Below, piece after piece: positions 1-6,802 of a stretch of 11,198 nucleotides of DNA. The position numbers were made by a program, and so were the translations under genes. The stretch comes from Collinsella aerofaciens. GTDB taxonomy: Bacteria; Actinomycetota; Coriobacteriia; Coriobacteriales; Coriobacteriaceae. Each line of letters begins with the position of its first letter. Within the stretch, counting starts at the first letter, position 1. Location of the stretch: NCBI GenBank assembly GCA_905213725.1, contig CAJMJM010000058.1, positions 1 to 11,198 on the forward strand, given 5' to 3'. A model generated the notes under the pieces. That model made no database searches and was not told the origin of the DNA. It worked only from the letters and a program-made list of their open reading frames with translations.

Positions 1-1162
1 GGGCAATCGCCTCCGGGGCCACGCCGCCGAACATGTTGCCAATGCCCATTACCTTGTTGACGCGACCGAGCTGCTCGAGCGGAGCCGTCGTTTGCACGAT
101 AGTGTTGTGGAGCGGGTTGACGACGCCCCAGGCCACGCCCAGGACAATCTGGCCGATAAGGGCCACGCCCACGTACGGTGTCCCCACATAAATCAGACTT
201 CCCACGCCCACGGACATGAGTGCCACGAGCAGCGTTTTGAGGCTGACGAAGCGCGGCGGCAAGCGGAGCGCGACCACGGCGCCCAGCACCGCGCCCACAC
301 CGCTGGCCGACGAGAGCCAGCCCATCCATTCGACACCGACGTGCAGGACATCGCGGTAGAAGAACGACTCCAGTGGATCGAAGGCACCGTAGCCAAAGTT
401 CGAGAGGAAGATGATGCAGAACAGCAGGGCGAGGATACTGTTGGTGAAGACTGTCTTGATGCTTGTCGCGAAGGTGACGCGGGAAGATGTGTTGGGGTCG
501 GGGCTTTGGCTGGCCTTATCCGATGTGATGTCGCCGATCGCGGGTTTGCCTTCGTGTGTGGCGGCCTGGCCTGCACTTTGCCTAAAGCCCCAGCCGGCAA
601 TGAACGCCAGTACGGTAAAAATCATCATGAGCACGAACACCGCGCGTGACGATGTAGCCGCCGCGACAAAGCCGCCCAGTGTGGGGCCGACGATAATGCT
701 CACGTTGGAGAACATGGTTATGGCGGAGTTGATGTCTTTGAGCTCGACGGGGTCGTCGGTGAGGTAGGCCGGATAGGACGTGGCGATGGGTTGGGCGAAT
801 CCCATCACAAAGCCCAGAAACACCGCGCCGAGTAGGACGACGCCGGTCGCGCCACCAAAGGCGATGATTGCCGTGCCAGTTGCGAGAGCGCCGATGATGC
901 TCAGCAAGAAATGGCGGCGCGGACCCCAGGCGTCGAGCGCCGCACCGCCCGCAAAGGATCCCAAGATCACGAATACGTTCATAAAGAGGACAGCCAGCGA
1001 TGTCGCCACAACCGAGGCATCGTCTGCATAGGTGAGCGTTCCGATGACGCCGATAAAGTAGCTGGTCTGAAAACCGGTGTAGATGAGAAAGCGCATCGCC
1101 ACCAGGCGCTTGGCCTGCACGGATAGCGATGGTTGGGGCTTTGAGAAAAGAGAGACGAGCAT
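1..1162 (-). CDS. MFS transporter, C-terminus cut by the window edge
   Basis: This is a major facilitator superfamily permease of the cytoplasmic membrane. The start is the ATG at 1162-1160, preceded by AAGGAG with a 5-nt spacer. It reads open for 387 codons to the left edge. The protein begins MLVSLFSKPQPSLSVQAKRL and shows repeated hydrophobic segments typical of a 12-helix MFS fold. Between helices 2 and 3 there is a loop-motif-A-like segment, GGAALDAWGPRRHF. A charged, serine-rich loop near the middle (around GKPAIGDITSDKASQSPDPN) fits the cytoplasmic linker between the two six-helix halves. The last visible residues, GRVNKVMGIGNMFGGVAPEA, fall in the C-terminal half, so only roughly 20-40 residues should be missing. 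The substrate cannot be told from sequence. The gene follows the moaC-mobB terminator in the same direction and is probably its own transcription unit. Confidence 0.9.
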   Translation of the reverse strand, partial: MLVSLFSKPQPSLSVQAKRLVAMRFLIYTGFQTSYFIGVIGTLTYADDASVVATSLAVLFMNVFVILGSFAGGAALDAWGPRRHFLLSIIGALATGTAIIAFGGATGVVLLGAVFLGFVMGFAQPIATSYPAYLTDDPVELKDINSAITMFSNVSIIVGPTLGGFVAAATSSRAVFVLMMIFTVLAFIAGWGFRQSAGQAATHEGKPAIGDITSDKASQSPDPNTSSRVTFATSIKTVFTNSILALLFCIIFLSNFGYGAFDPLESFFYRDVLHVGVEWMGWLSSASGVGAVLGAVVALRLPPRFVSLKTLLVALMSVGVGSLIYVGTPYVGVALIGQIVLGVAWGVVNPLHNTIVQTTAPLEQLGRVNKVMGIGNMFGGVAPEAIA

Positions 1163-1291
1163 AGAGACTCCTTGTTTCACACGAATGCGGACGGCGGGCA
1201 TTCGCCACCGTCTGTCAAATCAATCTATCCGCATGAAACATTAAGGACACATCAGGCCCCTTCTCTCCGTTTTTCGCCCGTCATGAACTAC

Positions 1292-1328
1292 TTGGTAGAT
1301 TGTAAGGCATGTCCCAAGAATCTACCAA
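1292..1328. repeat. Inverted repeat upstream of the MFS gene
   Basis: TTGGTAGATT at 1292-1301 is matched exactly by its reverse complement AATCTACCAA at 1319-1328, with a 17-nt gap. It lies about 130-165 bases upstream of the MFS start and just past the moaC-mobB terminator. It could be a regulator binding site for the transporter or a transcribed hairpin. No convincing -35/-10 pair was found next to it, so its function is open. Confidence 0.4.
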
Positions 1329-1331
1329 AGC

Positions 1332-1369
1332 AAAAACCACCACAAAGGTGCCTGGCCCCTTTGTGGTGG
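1332..1369 (-). terminator. Rho-independent terminator of the moaA/moaC-mobB operon
   Basis: The arms 1337-1348 (CCACCACAAAGG) and 1358-1369 form a perfect 12-bp stem with a 9-nt loop. Read on the minus strand, the stem is followed directly by TTTTTG at 1336-1331. It lies about 60 bases past the moaC-mobB stop at 1428. The U-tract is present only in the minus direction, so it serves the molybdenum-cofactor operon. Confidence 0.85.
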
Positions 1370-1427
1370 AAATGGCGTTTGCCCAGATAAAACCTGCCAT
1401 GGCAGCGCAGCGAGCCGGCCCCAAGCC

Positions 1428-2729
1428 TTAAAGATGGTCTTGGATGAGGTCGCAGATGGCTCGGGCGTCGTTGATGTTGATGGCTCGGGTCGCAAAGCCG
1501 GCGTCGAAGGCCTGGCGTGCCAGGGCTTCGTTGCAGGCAAGGGCCAGCGTGTGGCCATCGACCAAGTCGAGTGAGCTCTTGCCGCGTAGGCGGTCGACAC
1601 CGGAGCGCGCGACGACGATGTTGTCGAAGCCCTCGGTCTTGTAACCCTCGATGATCACCACGTCGACATCGTTGTAGCGCGACAACAGCTCGCGCGCGGG
1701 CATCTCGTCCTCCTCGCGCGTGTCGGCGTACTCCGCCCAGCGCGTGGCGCAGATGAGGCCCACGTGCTTGGATCCGGCTTGGTGATGGCGCCAGGTGTCC
1801 TTAGCGGGCACGTCGATGTCGAAACCGTGGTGCCCGTGATGCTTGAGCGAACCCACGCGCAGGCCGCGGCGGGTGAGCTCGGCGATAACCTTCTCGACGA
1901 GCGTGGTCTTGCCCGAGTTTTGATAGCCGATAAACGCGATCGCGGGGACGGCCGGTGCCGGAGCTGCGGGCGCGACGGCGACGGGTGCGCTCGCGGGTGC
2001 GTCGTCCGCGGCTCCCACGACCCCAGTAGCAGCGGCCTGGCGCTCTGCGCGGTCCCACACGCCCGAGCGGCCGCCTTCCTTGTGCAGCAAGCGAACGTCG
2101 ACAATCTCCATGCCGCGATCGACCGCCTTGCACATGTCATAGATGGTCAGGCACGCGGCGCTCGCGCCGGTCAACGCCTCCATCTCGATACCCGTCTTGC
2201 CCGTCACGCCGGCCGTGACCAGCACGTGAAAGCCAACCTGCCCGTCCGCGCGCGCCGGCGTCCAGCCCTCGGGCACGTCCTCGGCCGGCGTCCCCACCGG
2301 AGCGATGGGTGCAATGTCGCACTTGCTCTTGGTAATGAGCAGCGGATGGCACATGGGAATGATGTCGCTCGTGCGCTTGATGGCCATGATGCCCGCCACG
2401 CGTGCGCAGGCAAGCACATCGCCCTTTTTGGCGCGGTCCTGCAGCACCATGGCTTGCGTCTCGGGATGCATGAGGATGGTGCCCTCGGCGATGGCAATGC
2501 GATGGGTCTCGGCCTTGTCGGACACGTCGACCATACGTACCTCGCCCTTGGCGTCCACGTGCGTCAGCTCGTCGCGACGGGCGTCACGGGCGGGCTCGGT
2601 GGCAGCGCTGGCAGTCGGCTGCGCTGACGCGTCGGCGTTGCCAGCATTCGCCGCAGCCGTGGCTTTGTGGGCAGACATCGCGGCCCTGCGAGCGGCCTTG
2701 GTGGCATCGGCGTACCTGCTCTTGGCCAT
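1428..2729 (-). CDS. moaC: MoaC-MobB fusion (cyclic pyranopterin monophosphate synthase / Mo-cofactor guanylylation adapter)
   Basis: This two-domain cytoplasmic protein (433 aa) serves molybdenum-cofactor synthesis. Residues about 55-230 are MoaC, which converts the MoaA product to cyclic pyranopterin monophosphate. Visible MoaC marks are MCHPL (126-130), the conserved DMCKA segment (198-202) and the closing KEGGRSGVW (217-225). An Ala/Pro-rich linker (about 232-262) leads to a MobB domain with the P-loop GYQNSGKTT (268-276), then KHHGH and a VVIIEGYK motif (358-364). MobB is a GTP-binding accessory of molybdopterin-guanine dinucleotide formation. The first ~52 residues are an Ala-rich, low-complexity extension not found in ordinary MoaC. 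The ATG at 2729 was chosen because GGAGG lies 8 nt upstream (2738-2742); an in-frame start at 2774 would overlap moaA and has no better site. moaA ends 4 nt before this ATG, so the two genes are almost certainly cotranscribed and translationally linked. Confidence 0.93.
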   Translation of the reverse strand: MAKSRYADATKAARRAAMSAHKATAAANAGNADASAQPTASAATEPARDARRDELTHVDAKGEVRMVDVSDKAETHRIAIAEGTILMHPETQAMVLQDRAKKGDVLACARVAGIMAIKRTSDIIPMCHPLLITKSKCDIAPIAPVGTPAEDVPEGWTPARADGQVGFHVLVTAGVTGKTGIEMEALTGASAACLTIYDMCKAVDRGMEIVDVRLLHKEGGRSGVWDRAERQAAATGVVGAADDAPASAPVAVAPAAPAPAVPAIAFIGYQNSGKTTLVEKVIAELTRRGLRVGSLKHHGHHGFDIDVPAKDTWRHHQAGSKHVGLICATRWAEYADTREEDEMPARELLSRYNDVDVVIIEGYKTEGFDNIVVARSGVDRLRGKSSLDLVDGHTLALACNEALARQAFDAGFATRAININDARAICDLIQDHL

Positions 2730-2733
2730 ATGA

Positions 2734-3789
2734 TCATCCTCCGATTTGGGACATAAATCGTTGCGTGCCCTCAATTATCGCGTGTTCCTGCGGTTTGTGG
2801 GCCACGGCATCGCGCCAAATCGAAAGTACTTGCATATCATCACCACGGCGCAGCGCCTCACGCACCGAATACTCGGCATCGCTAAACAGGCACGGACGCA
2901 CGTTGCCATCGGCCGTCAGGCGCAGACGGTTGCAGTTCGCGCAAAAATGGTTGGACATGGCGCTAATAAAGCCGACCGTTCCCGCCACGCCCGGAAAGTG
3001 CCAATAGCGCGCAGGGCCCGCGCCGGCAGGAGCGTCGTTGATGTCGAGCGGCTCGAGCTCGCCCAGTCCCGCCGCGGCGGCCCCGGCATTGATGCGCGCC
3101 CGCAGCTCGCCACTCGGCACGGTATCGCTCGCGTCCCACAGCTCGGGATTGAGCGCGGGCGCATGCGGGTCCACAGCGCAATGCGAGCTCGTATGCTCGT
3201 CGCCAATGGGCATATATTCGATAAATCGCAGATGAATGGGGCGGTCGACGGTCAGCCGTGCGAGGGCCGCCACATCCTGGTTGAGCCGGCGCACAACAAC
3301 GCAGTTGACCTTAACGGGCTCAAAGCCCCAAGCCAGCGCCGCATCGATGCCAGCCATGGTCTGCTCGAGCCGACCCAGGCGCGTGATCTTTCCAAAGAGC
3401 GTAGGGTCGAGCGTGTCGAGCGAAATGTTGACGCGGTCAAGCCCGACATCTTTGAGCTGCGGCGCCAGGTTGGGCAGCAGGGCGCCATTGGTGGTGAGCG
3501 AGATATCCTCGATCTGCGGAATCGCACGGATATCGCGAATGAGCGGGATGATACGGCGGCTTACCAGCGGCTCGCCACCCGTCAGGCGCACGCGGCGAAT
3601 GCCCTCTCCCGCCACCAAGCGCACAAAGCGGGCGATTTCCTCGGCGCTGAGTAGCTCGTCGTGTGCACGGGGCGCCACGCCATCGGCCGGCATGCAGTAA
3701 ATGCAGCGGAAATTGCACTTGTCGGTAACGGCAATGCGCAGGTAGTTGATATCGCGACCAAAACCGTCATGTTGCACGTGCCCGTCCAC
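2734..3789 (-). CDS. moaA: GTP 3',8-cyclase MoaA (radical SAM)
   Basis: MoaA catalyses the first step of molybdopterin synthesis, radical rearrangement of GTP to 3',8-cyclo-7,8-dihydro-GTP, the substrate of the next gene product, MoaC. The 351-aa protein has the radical-SAM cluster motif CNFRCIYC (cysteines 26, 30, 33), then RLTGGEPLV (SAM-binding GGEP). The second [4Fe-4S] site specific to MoaA is FCANCNRLRLTADGNVRPC near the C-terminus. It ends in the double glycine (MSQIGG) that is essential in characterised MoaA proteins. Length is slightly above the usual 320-340. The extra residues lie in a region around DEHTSSHCAVDPHAPALNPE, before the C-terminal cluster. The start is a GTG at 3789-3787 with GGGGAGG about 5 nt upstream; an alternative in-frame GTG lies four codons further in. 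It is the first gene of the operon. Confidence 0.95.
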   Translation of the reverse strand: MDGHVQHDGFGRDINYLRIAVTDKCNFRCIYCMPADGVAPRAHDELLSAEEIARFVRLVAGEGIRRVRLTGGEPLVSRRIIPLIRDIRAIPQIEDISLTTNGALLPNLAPQLKDVGLDRVNISLDTLDPTLFGKITRLGRLEQTMAGIDAALAWGFEPVKVNCVVVRRLNQDVAALARLTVDRPIHLRFIEYMPIGDEHTSSHCAVDPHAPALNPELWDASDTVPSGELRARINAGAAAAGLGELEPLDINDAPAGAGPARYWHFPGVAGTVGFISAMSNHFCANCNRLRLTADGNVRPCLFSDAEYSVREALRRGDDMQVLSIWRDAVAHKPQEHAIIEGTQRFMSQIGG

Positions 3790-3829
3790 GCAGCCCTCCC
3801 CTCACGCGGCGTTTTATTCTTCGGAAAAC

Positions 3830-3835
3830 ATAATA
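3830..3835 (-). promoter_or_regulatory. Possible -10 element of the moaA operon
   Basis: TATTAT on the minus strand (5 of 6 to TATAAT) lies about 40 bases upstream of the moaA GTG, in a locally AT-rich patch. No clear -35 hexamer was found 16-18 bases further upstream, so this is only a plausible assignment. No molybdenum-cofactor riboswitch could be recognised by eye in 3790-3920. Confidence 0.3.
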
Positions 3836-3920
3836 CCCCACGGGAGAATCATGCCGATACCCGTACGACAGGACAGGTCACTTCGAGCAAAACCGGCTTC
3901 CCAAGCCCATCCTCAGCATA

Positions 3921-3987
3921 CAAACCATCGCAACATTCGATGCTTTTCCCGTTTTTGGCAAAAAACGTCGAATGTTGTGATGGTTTG
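3921..3987. repeat. Palindromic hairpin repeat, copy A
   Basis: The 20-bp arms 3921-3940 (CAAACCATCGCAACATTCGA) and 3968-3987 are reverse complements except at one pair (G3930 with T3978). They enclose a 27-nt loop. The loop holds a second small stem: CGTTTTT (3950-3956) against AAAAACG (3961-3967). The 67-bp unit matches copy B (5162-5228) at 63 of 67 positions in the same orientation. It lies 38 bases past the stop of the 4025-5062 gene. There is no U-tract in either direction, so it is not a standard terminator. It is probably a dispersed palindromic element (REP/MITE-like) or a structured RNA element. Confidence 0.85.
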
Positions 3988-4024
3988 CCCGCCCACGGCA
4001 CCCCGTAGAAGGGCCAGAGCGCCC

Positions 4025-5062
4025 CTAGAGTCCGCCGTCCCAGTGCCGAATCACGAATTCCCGCAGGTCGTTCTGACGCTTCTGGAATGTCTCGCTTCGG
4101 TCGCACTTAAGACCCATAGCGAGCGCGATGGCGTTCATCGCCCGATGCAATTGCAGCTGATGGGCAAACTGAGTCCCGGTGAGGACGATCGTCCTAAAGC
4201 CCAGCGCGCTCAGCACGGTCATACGCTCCGCATCCGACGCGCTACGCTGTTTATCAAGATGGTCCGAGCCGTTATATTCAATCCCCGTACCGCTTGCAGG
4301 CGCATATACGTCAATCTCGAAATACCCGGCCTTAGCGAGATACTTGAACTCGTTGGGAACATCGACCCGATGGTTGAGCTCGATCTTGGCGTATCCCAGC
4401 CCTCCCTGGGAACGTTTTGCTACGACCATGATTGCGGTGGCCGTCTCCATGGGCGACCGCGCGCCATCGTGCACGCGCTTGAGCACGGCGGCCGCGCGTA
4501 TAGCCCCCTGACGAGATCGATTCTCACTGCAATAGGCAATCAAGTCGGCAACGGTATACCTCTGCCCCATCTCGATATAATCGCCTGTCGACAGATGATT
4601 CAAATGGTATCGGGCGCAGATTTCATACCCATATTCCAGCTGCTCGGGCTCGCTCATCCACGAACCCGCTTGGACAAAGCACATGGCCTCATCAACCACT
4701 AGAAGGCCCTCTGCCACCTCGATAAGATGGCCTGGAGGTACCGGCGCCCCAAACACGTGGCATCTGAATCCAGCCGGCGTCGAACGCTCAAAATCGAAGT
4801 TGACGAGCGTGTCGATATGATCGAGCTCTTCTCGTGGAATACCGAGCGAAACTAGATAGTCGGCAACGATCCCAACTGCCGTTGAAGCCCTCAGCCCCTT
4901 GGCATCGAGTCCCAATTTGGGCAGGCTCGCGGTCGGTTCCGCCTCGTTAGCAAGCAAGTCCTCATCGTATAGGCTGCTTGGTCGCGATAGCGGCGCGGTC
5001 GGGCGCGCCACGTGGTTGTACAGCCATGGAGTCTTATGGGACAGGACGATCGGCTGGTACAT
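4025..5062 (-). CDS. Uncharacterised protein with a PD-(D/E)xK/DUF559-like C-terminal half
   Basis: This 345-aa protein has no clear named family. The C-terminal half follows the order of DUF559/AbiEi-associated PD-(D/E)xK-fold proteins: a helix with SPMETATAIM (acidic E206), EIDVY (D251), IEYNGSDH (E262, with H268 close after), an R/D-rich stretch, then ALGFRTIVLT before the last helices. By analogy E206, D251 and E262 could form a metal site; nuclease activity is inference. The N-terminal half (about 1-200) has no recognisable winged helix or membrane segment. It includes AGSWMSEPEQLEYGYEICARYHL, a part resembling the middle of AbiEi-like proteins. The start ATG at 5062 has GGAGG 4 nt upstream; the stop is TAG. 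Codon use is looser than in the neighbouring genes (several CTA, CGA, CCA, TCA and AGG), hinting at acquisition. Two near-identical hairpins flank the gene, 38 bp after the stop and 100 bp before the start. No partner gene is adjacent. Confidence 0.8.
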   Translation of the reverse strand: MYQPIVLSHKTPWLYNHVARPTAPLSRPSSLYDEDLLANEAEPTASLPKLGLDAKGLRASTAVGIVADYLVSLGIPREELDHIDTLVNFDFERSTPAGFRCHVFGAPVPPGHLIEVAEGLLVVDEAMCFVQAGSWMSEPEQLEYGYEICARYHLNHLSTGDYIEMGQRYTVADLIAYCSENRSRQGAIRAAAVLKRVHDGARSPMETATAIMVVAKRSQGGLGYAKIELNHRVDVPNEFKYLAKAGYFEIDVYAPASGTGIEYNGSDHLDKQRSASDAERMTVLSALGFRTIVLTGTQFAHQLQLHRAMNAIALAMGLKCDRSETFQKRQNDLREFVIRHWDGGL

Positions 5063-5161
5063 AAGCCCTCCAATGGAGTCGGATAACCAACCTTATTCCC
5101 CTGCCCACGGGTCCACACACCTTCGTGCACAAGAAAGCGATTCCACCCGGTCGAGTGGCAA

Positions 5162-5228
5162 AAAACCATCACAACATTCGATACTTTTCCCGATTTTGGC
5201 AAAAAACGTCGAATGTTGTGATGGTTTG
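5162..5228. repeat. Palindromic hairpin repeat, copy B
   Basis: The 19-bp arms 5163-5181 and 5209-5227 pair perfectly (AAACCATCACAACATTCGA and its reverse complement) around a 27-nt loop. It differs from copy A at only four positions, two of them in the loop. Read on the minus strand, the outer edge gives a run of six T, so this copy could act as a terminator in that direction. No gene lies just before it to be terminated. It sits 100 bases upstream of the 4025-5062 gene start and about 80 bases before the MATE promoter. Confidence 0.85.
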
Positions 5229-5307
5229 AGGCGAGGTGAGGGGCGCGGAGGGGTCAAAGCATCGTGCTCGGGGCGTGACTTTTTTCACCCCACTGTCAAC
5301 ACAAACC

Positions 5308-5338
5308 TTGACTCTACAATCGTTGTAGGGTTTTCACT
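5308..5338 (+). promoter_or_regulatory. MerR-type promoter/operator of the MATE-merR operon
   Basis: The -35 TTGACT (5308-5313) is followed 19 bp later by a -10-like TTCACT (5333-5338). The spacer is filled by an inverted repeat: CTACAA (5314-5319), TCG, TTGTAG (5323-5328), with further pairing at 5311-5312 and 5330-5331. MerR-family activators bind such repeats inside over-long 19-20-bp spacers and twist the DNA so polymerase can engage. The layout TTGACTCTA...TAGGGTTT is typical of that family. A merR gene lies two positions downstream in the same transcription direction. An alternative -10, TACACT (5338-5343), would give a 24-bp spacer, which is unlikely. Confidence 0.75.
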
Positions 5339-5378
5339 ACACTGGTAGCTAAACGAACCCAGCCAGAAAGTCCCGCCC

Positions 5379-6725
5379 ATGGAACACGACCTCACACGCG
5401 GCAATGTCCTTAAGACCATCGCGGTCTTTGCCCTGCCTTATATGCTCTCGTACTTTTTGCAGATGCTCTACGGCATGGCCGACCTGTACATGATGGGGCA
5501 GTTTAGCGGCGCCGCCGGCATCACCGCCGTGGCAAATGGCGCTCAGACGCTCTATATGATTACCGTGGCGCTCGTGGGACTGGCCATGGGAACCACGGTG
5601 GTCGTCGGCCACGCCGTGGGCTCACGCCGCTTCGACCGCGCCGAGACCGCCATCGGCAACACCATCACGCTCTTTATGGGTGTCTCGGTGGTGCTGGCCG
5701 CTGTCCTGCTCGCACTGTGCCCGCAGATCGTGGCGCTCATTGGCACGCCGGCCGAGGCGGTCGAAGGAACCGCCGCCTACCTGCGCATCTGCTTTGTCGG
5801 CATTCCGTTTATCGCCGCGTACAACATTCTTTCGGCCATCTTTCGCGGGCTGGGCGATTCGCGCTCGCCCATGTACGTGATCGGCGTGGCATGCATCATC
5901 AACATCGCGCTCGATTTTCTGTTTATCGGCCACATGGGGCTCGGCCCCGTGGGCGCGGCGCTCGGCACGGTAACCGCGCAGACGGCCAGCGTTGCCCTCG
6001 CGCTCGTGTGGCTCAAGAGCCGCCGCACGAACATCCACGTTAAGCGCAGCGACCTGCGCCCCCAGCCCGAGGTGCTCGGCAGCATTCTTAAGATCGGCGT
6101 GCCCGTGGCCGTGCAGGACGGCTGCATCCAGGTGGCGTTTATGTTTATCACCGTCATCGCCAACCATCGAGGGCTCGTCGACGCCGCTGCCGTGGGCCTG
6201 GTCGAGAAGATGATCAGCTTTTTGTTCATTGTGCCGAGCTCCATGGGCGCCACCGTCAGCGCACTCACGGCGCAAAATGCCGGCGCGGGCAAGGGCGACC
6301 GCGCACGTCAGGTGCTCAAAGACGCCATGACCATCTCGGTAGTGTACGGTTGCCTGATCACGGTGCTGATGTGGCTGGTGGCACCGGCGTTTATCGGCTT
6401 TTTTGCCAAGGACGCCGCAGTAGTCGCGGCCGGCACCGGCTATATGCGCAGCTACATTTTCGACGCGATCTTTGCCGGCATCCACATTTGCTTTAGCGGC
6501 TTTTTCGCTGCATACGGCAAGAGCTACATCGGCTTTGCGCACAACGTGCTAGCCGTGGCGCGCATTCGCGTGCCGGGCGCGTGGCTGCTGTCGAACGCCT
6601 ATTCCGACACGCTGTTTCCCATGGGCATCGCCTCGCCGTGCGGGTCGATTCTGTCGGCGGTCATTTGTGTTATCGCGTTTACCGTGCTCAACCGGCGCGG
6701 GGCTTTTGACAAGCTGGCAGCGTAG
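5379..6725 (+). CDS. MATE family multidrug efflux transporter
   Basis: This 448-aa membrane protein of the multidrug and toxin extrusion family exports drugs or metabolites in exchange for Na+ or H+. The N-terminus LTRGNVLKTIAVFALPYMLS followed by FLQMLYGMADLYMMGQF is the standard MATE opening. The same hydrophobic pattern recurs in the second half (ILKIGVPVAVQDGCIQVAFM), as expected for two pseudo-symmetric six-helix bundles. Length fits the family (about 440-470). The ATG at 5379 lies about 40 bases after the -10 element; the Shine-Dalgarno sequence is poor (AGAAAG, about 8 nt upstream), but no better start is available. A MerR regulator gene follows after 77 bases, and the promoter carries a MerR-type operator. 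Drug-inducible expression is therefore likely. The substrate cannot be predicted. Confidence 0.93.
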   Translation: MEHDLTRGNVLKTIAVFALPYMLSYFLQMLYGMADLYMMGQFSGAAGITAVANGAQTLYMITVALVGLAMGTTVVVGHAVGSRRFDRAETAIGNTITLFMGVSVVLAAVLLALCPQIVALIGTPAEAVEGTAAYLRICFVGIPFIAAYNILSAIFRGLGDSRSPMYVIGVACIINIALDFLFIGHMGLGPVGAALGTVTAQTASVALALVWLKSRRTNIHVKRSDLRPQPEVLGSILKIGVPVAVQDGCIQVAFMFITVIANHRGLVDAAAVGLVEKMISFLFIVPSSMGATVSALTAQNAGAGKGDRARQVLKDAMTISVVYGCLITVLMWLVAPAFIGFFAKDAAVVAAGTGYMRSYIFDAIFAGIHICFSGFFAAYGKSYIGFAHNVLAVARIRVPGAWLLSNAYSDTLFPMGIASPCGSILSAVICVIAFTVLNRRGAFDKLAA

Positions 6726-6802
6726 CGGATCGTTCGTGTCATACGACGGCTGCGCCGCACGACTTCAGTGCCCCTCCCCCGCCCGTTGAAAGGAGCAGTC
6801 CC

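Noticed and set aside
582..1208. A 208-codon minus-strand open frame overlapping the MFS region
   Set aside because: It is out of frame with the transporter. Its translation is Arg/His-rich with no membrane segments, while the frame starting at 1162 gives a clear MFS protein.
1764..2627. A 287-codon plus-strand open frame opposite moaC-mobB
   Set aside because: Long antisense frames are expected opposite GC-rich genes. The product is low-complexity, has no recognisable domain and lies entirely over a well-supported gene.
2746..3654. A 302-codon plus-strand open frame opposite moaA
   Set aside because: It mirrors the codon pattern of moaA, has no domain and has no ribosome site of note.
3790..3920. 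A molybdenum-cofactor riboswitch upstream of moaA
   Set aside because: The position would suit one, but I could not identify its conserved core by eye. A covariance-model search would decide; without it there is no support.
3849..4106. A small minus-strand frame running through hairpin A
   Set aside because: It overlaps the end of the 4025-5062 gene and translates the palindrome. It looks like a by-product of the repeat rather than a gene.
3921..5228. CRISPR-like repeats or a RAYT/IS200 transposase cassette
   Set aside because: There are only two repeats separated by a gene, not a spacer array. The protein lacks an HUH motif and the catalytic tyrosine context of Y1 transposases.
5270..5291. 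GGGGCGTGA...TCACCCC hairpin as a terminator before the MATE promoter
   Set aside because: The stem is short and bulged, the T-run lies in the loop rather than after the stem, and no upstream plus-strand gene needs termination.
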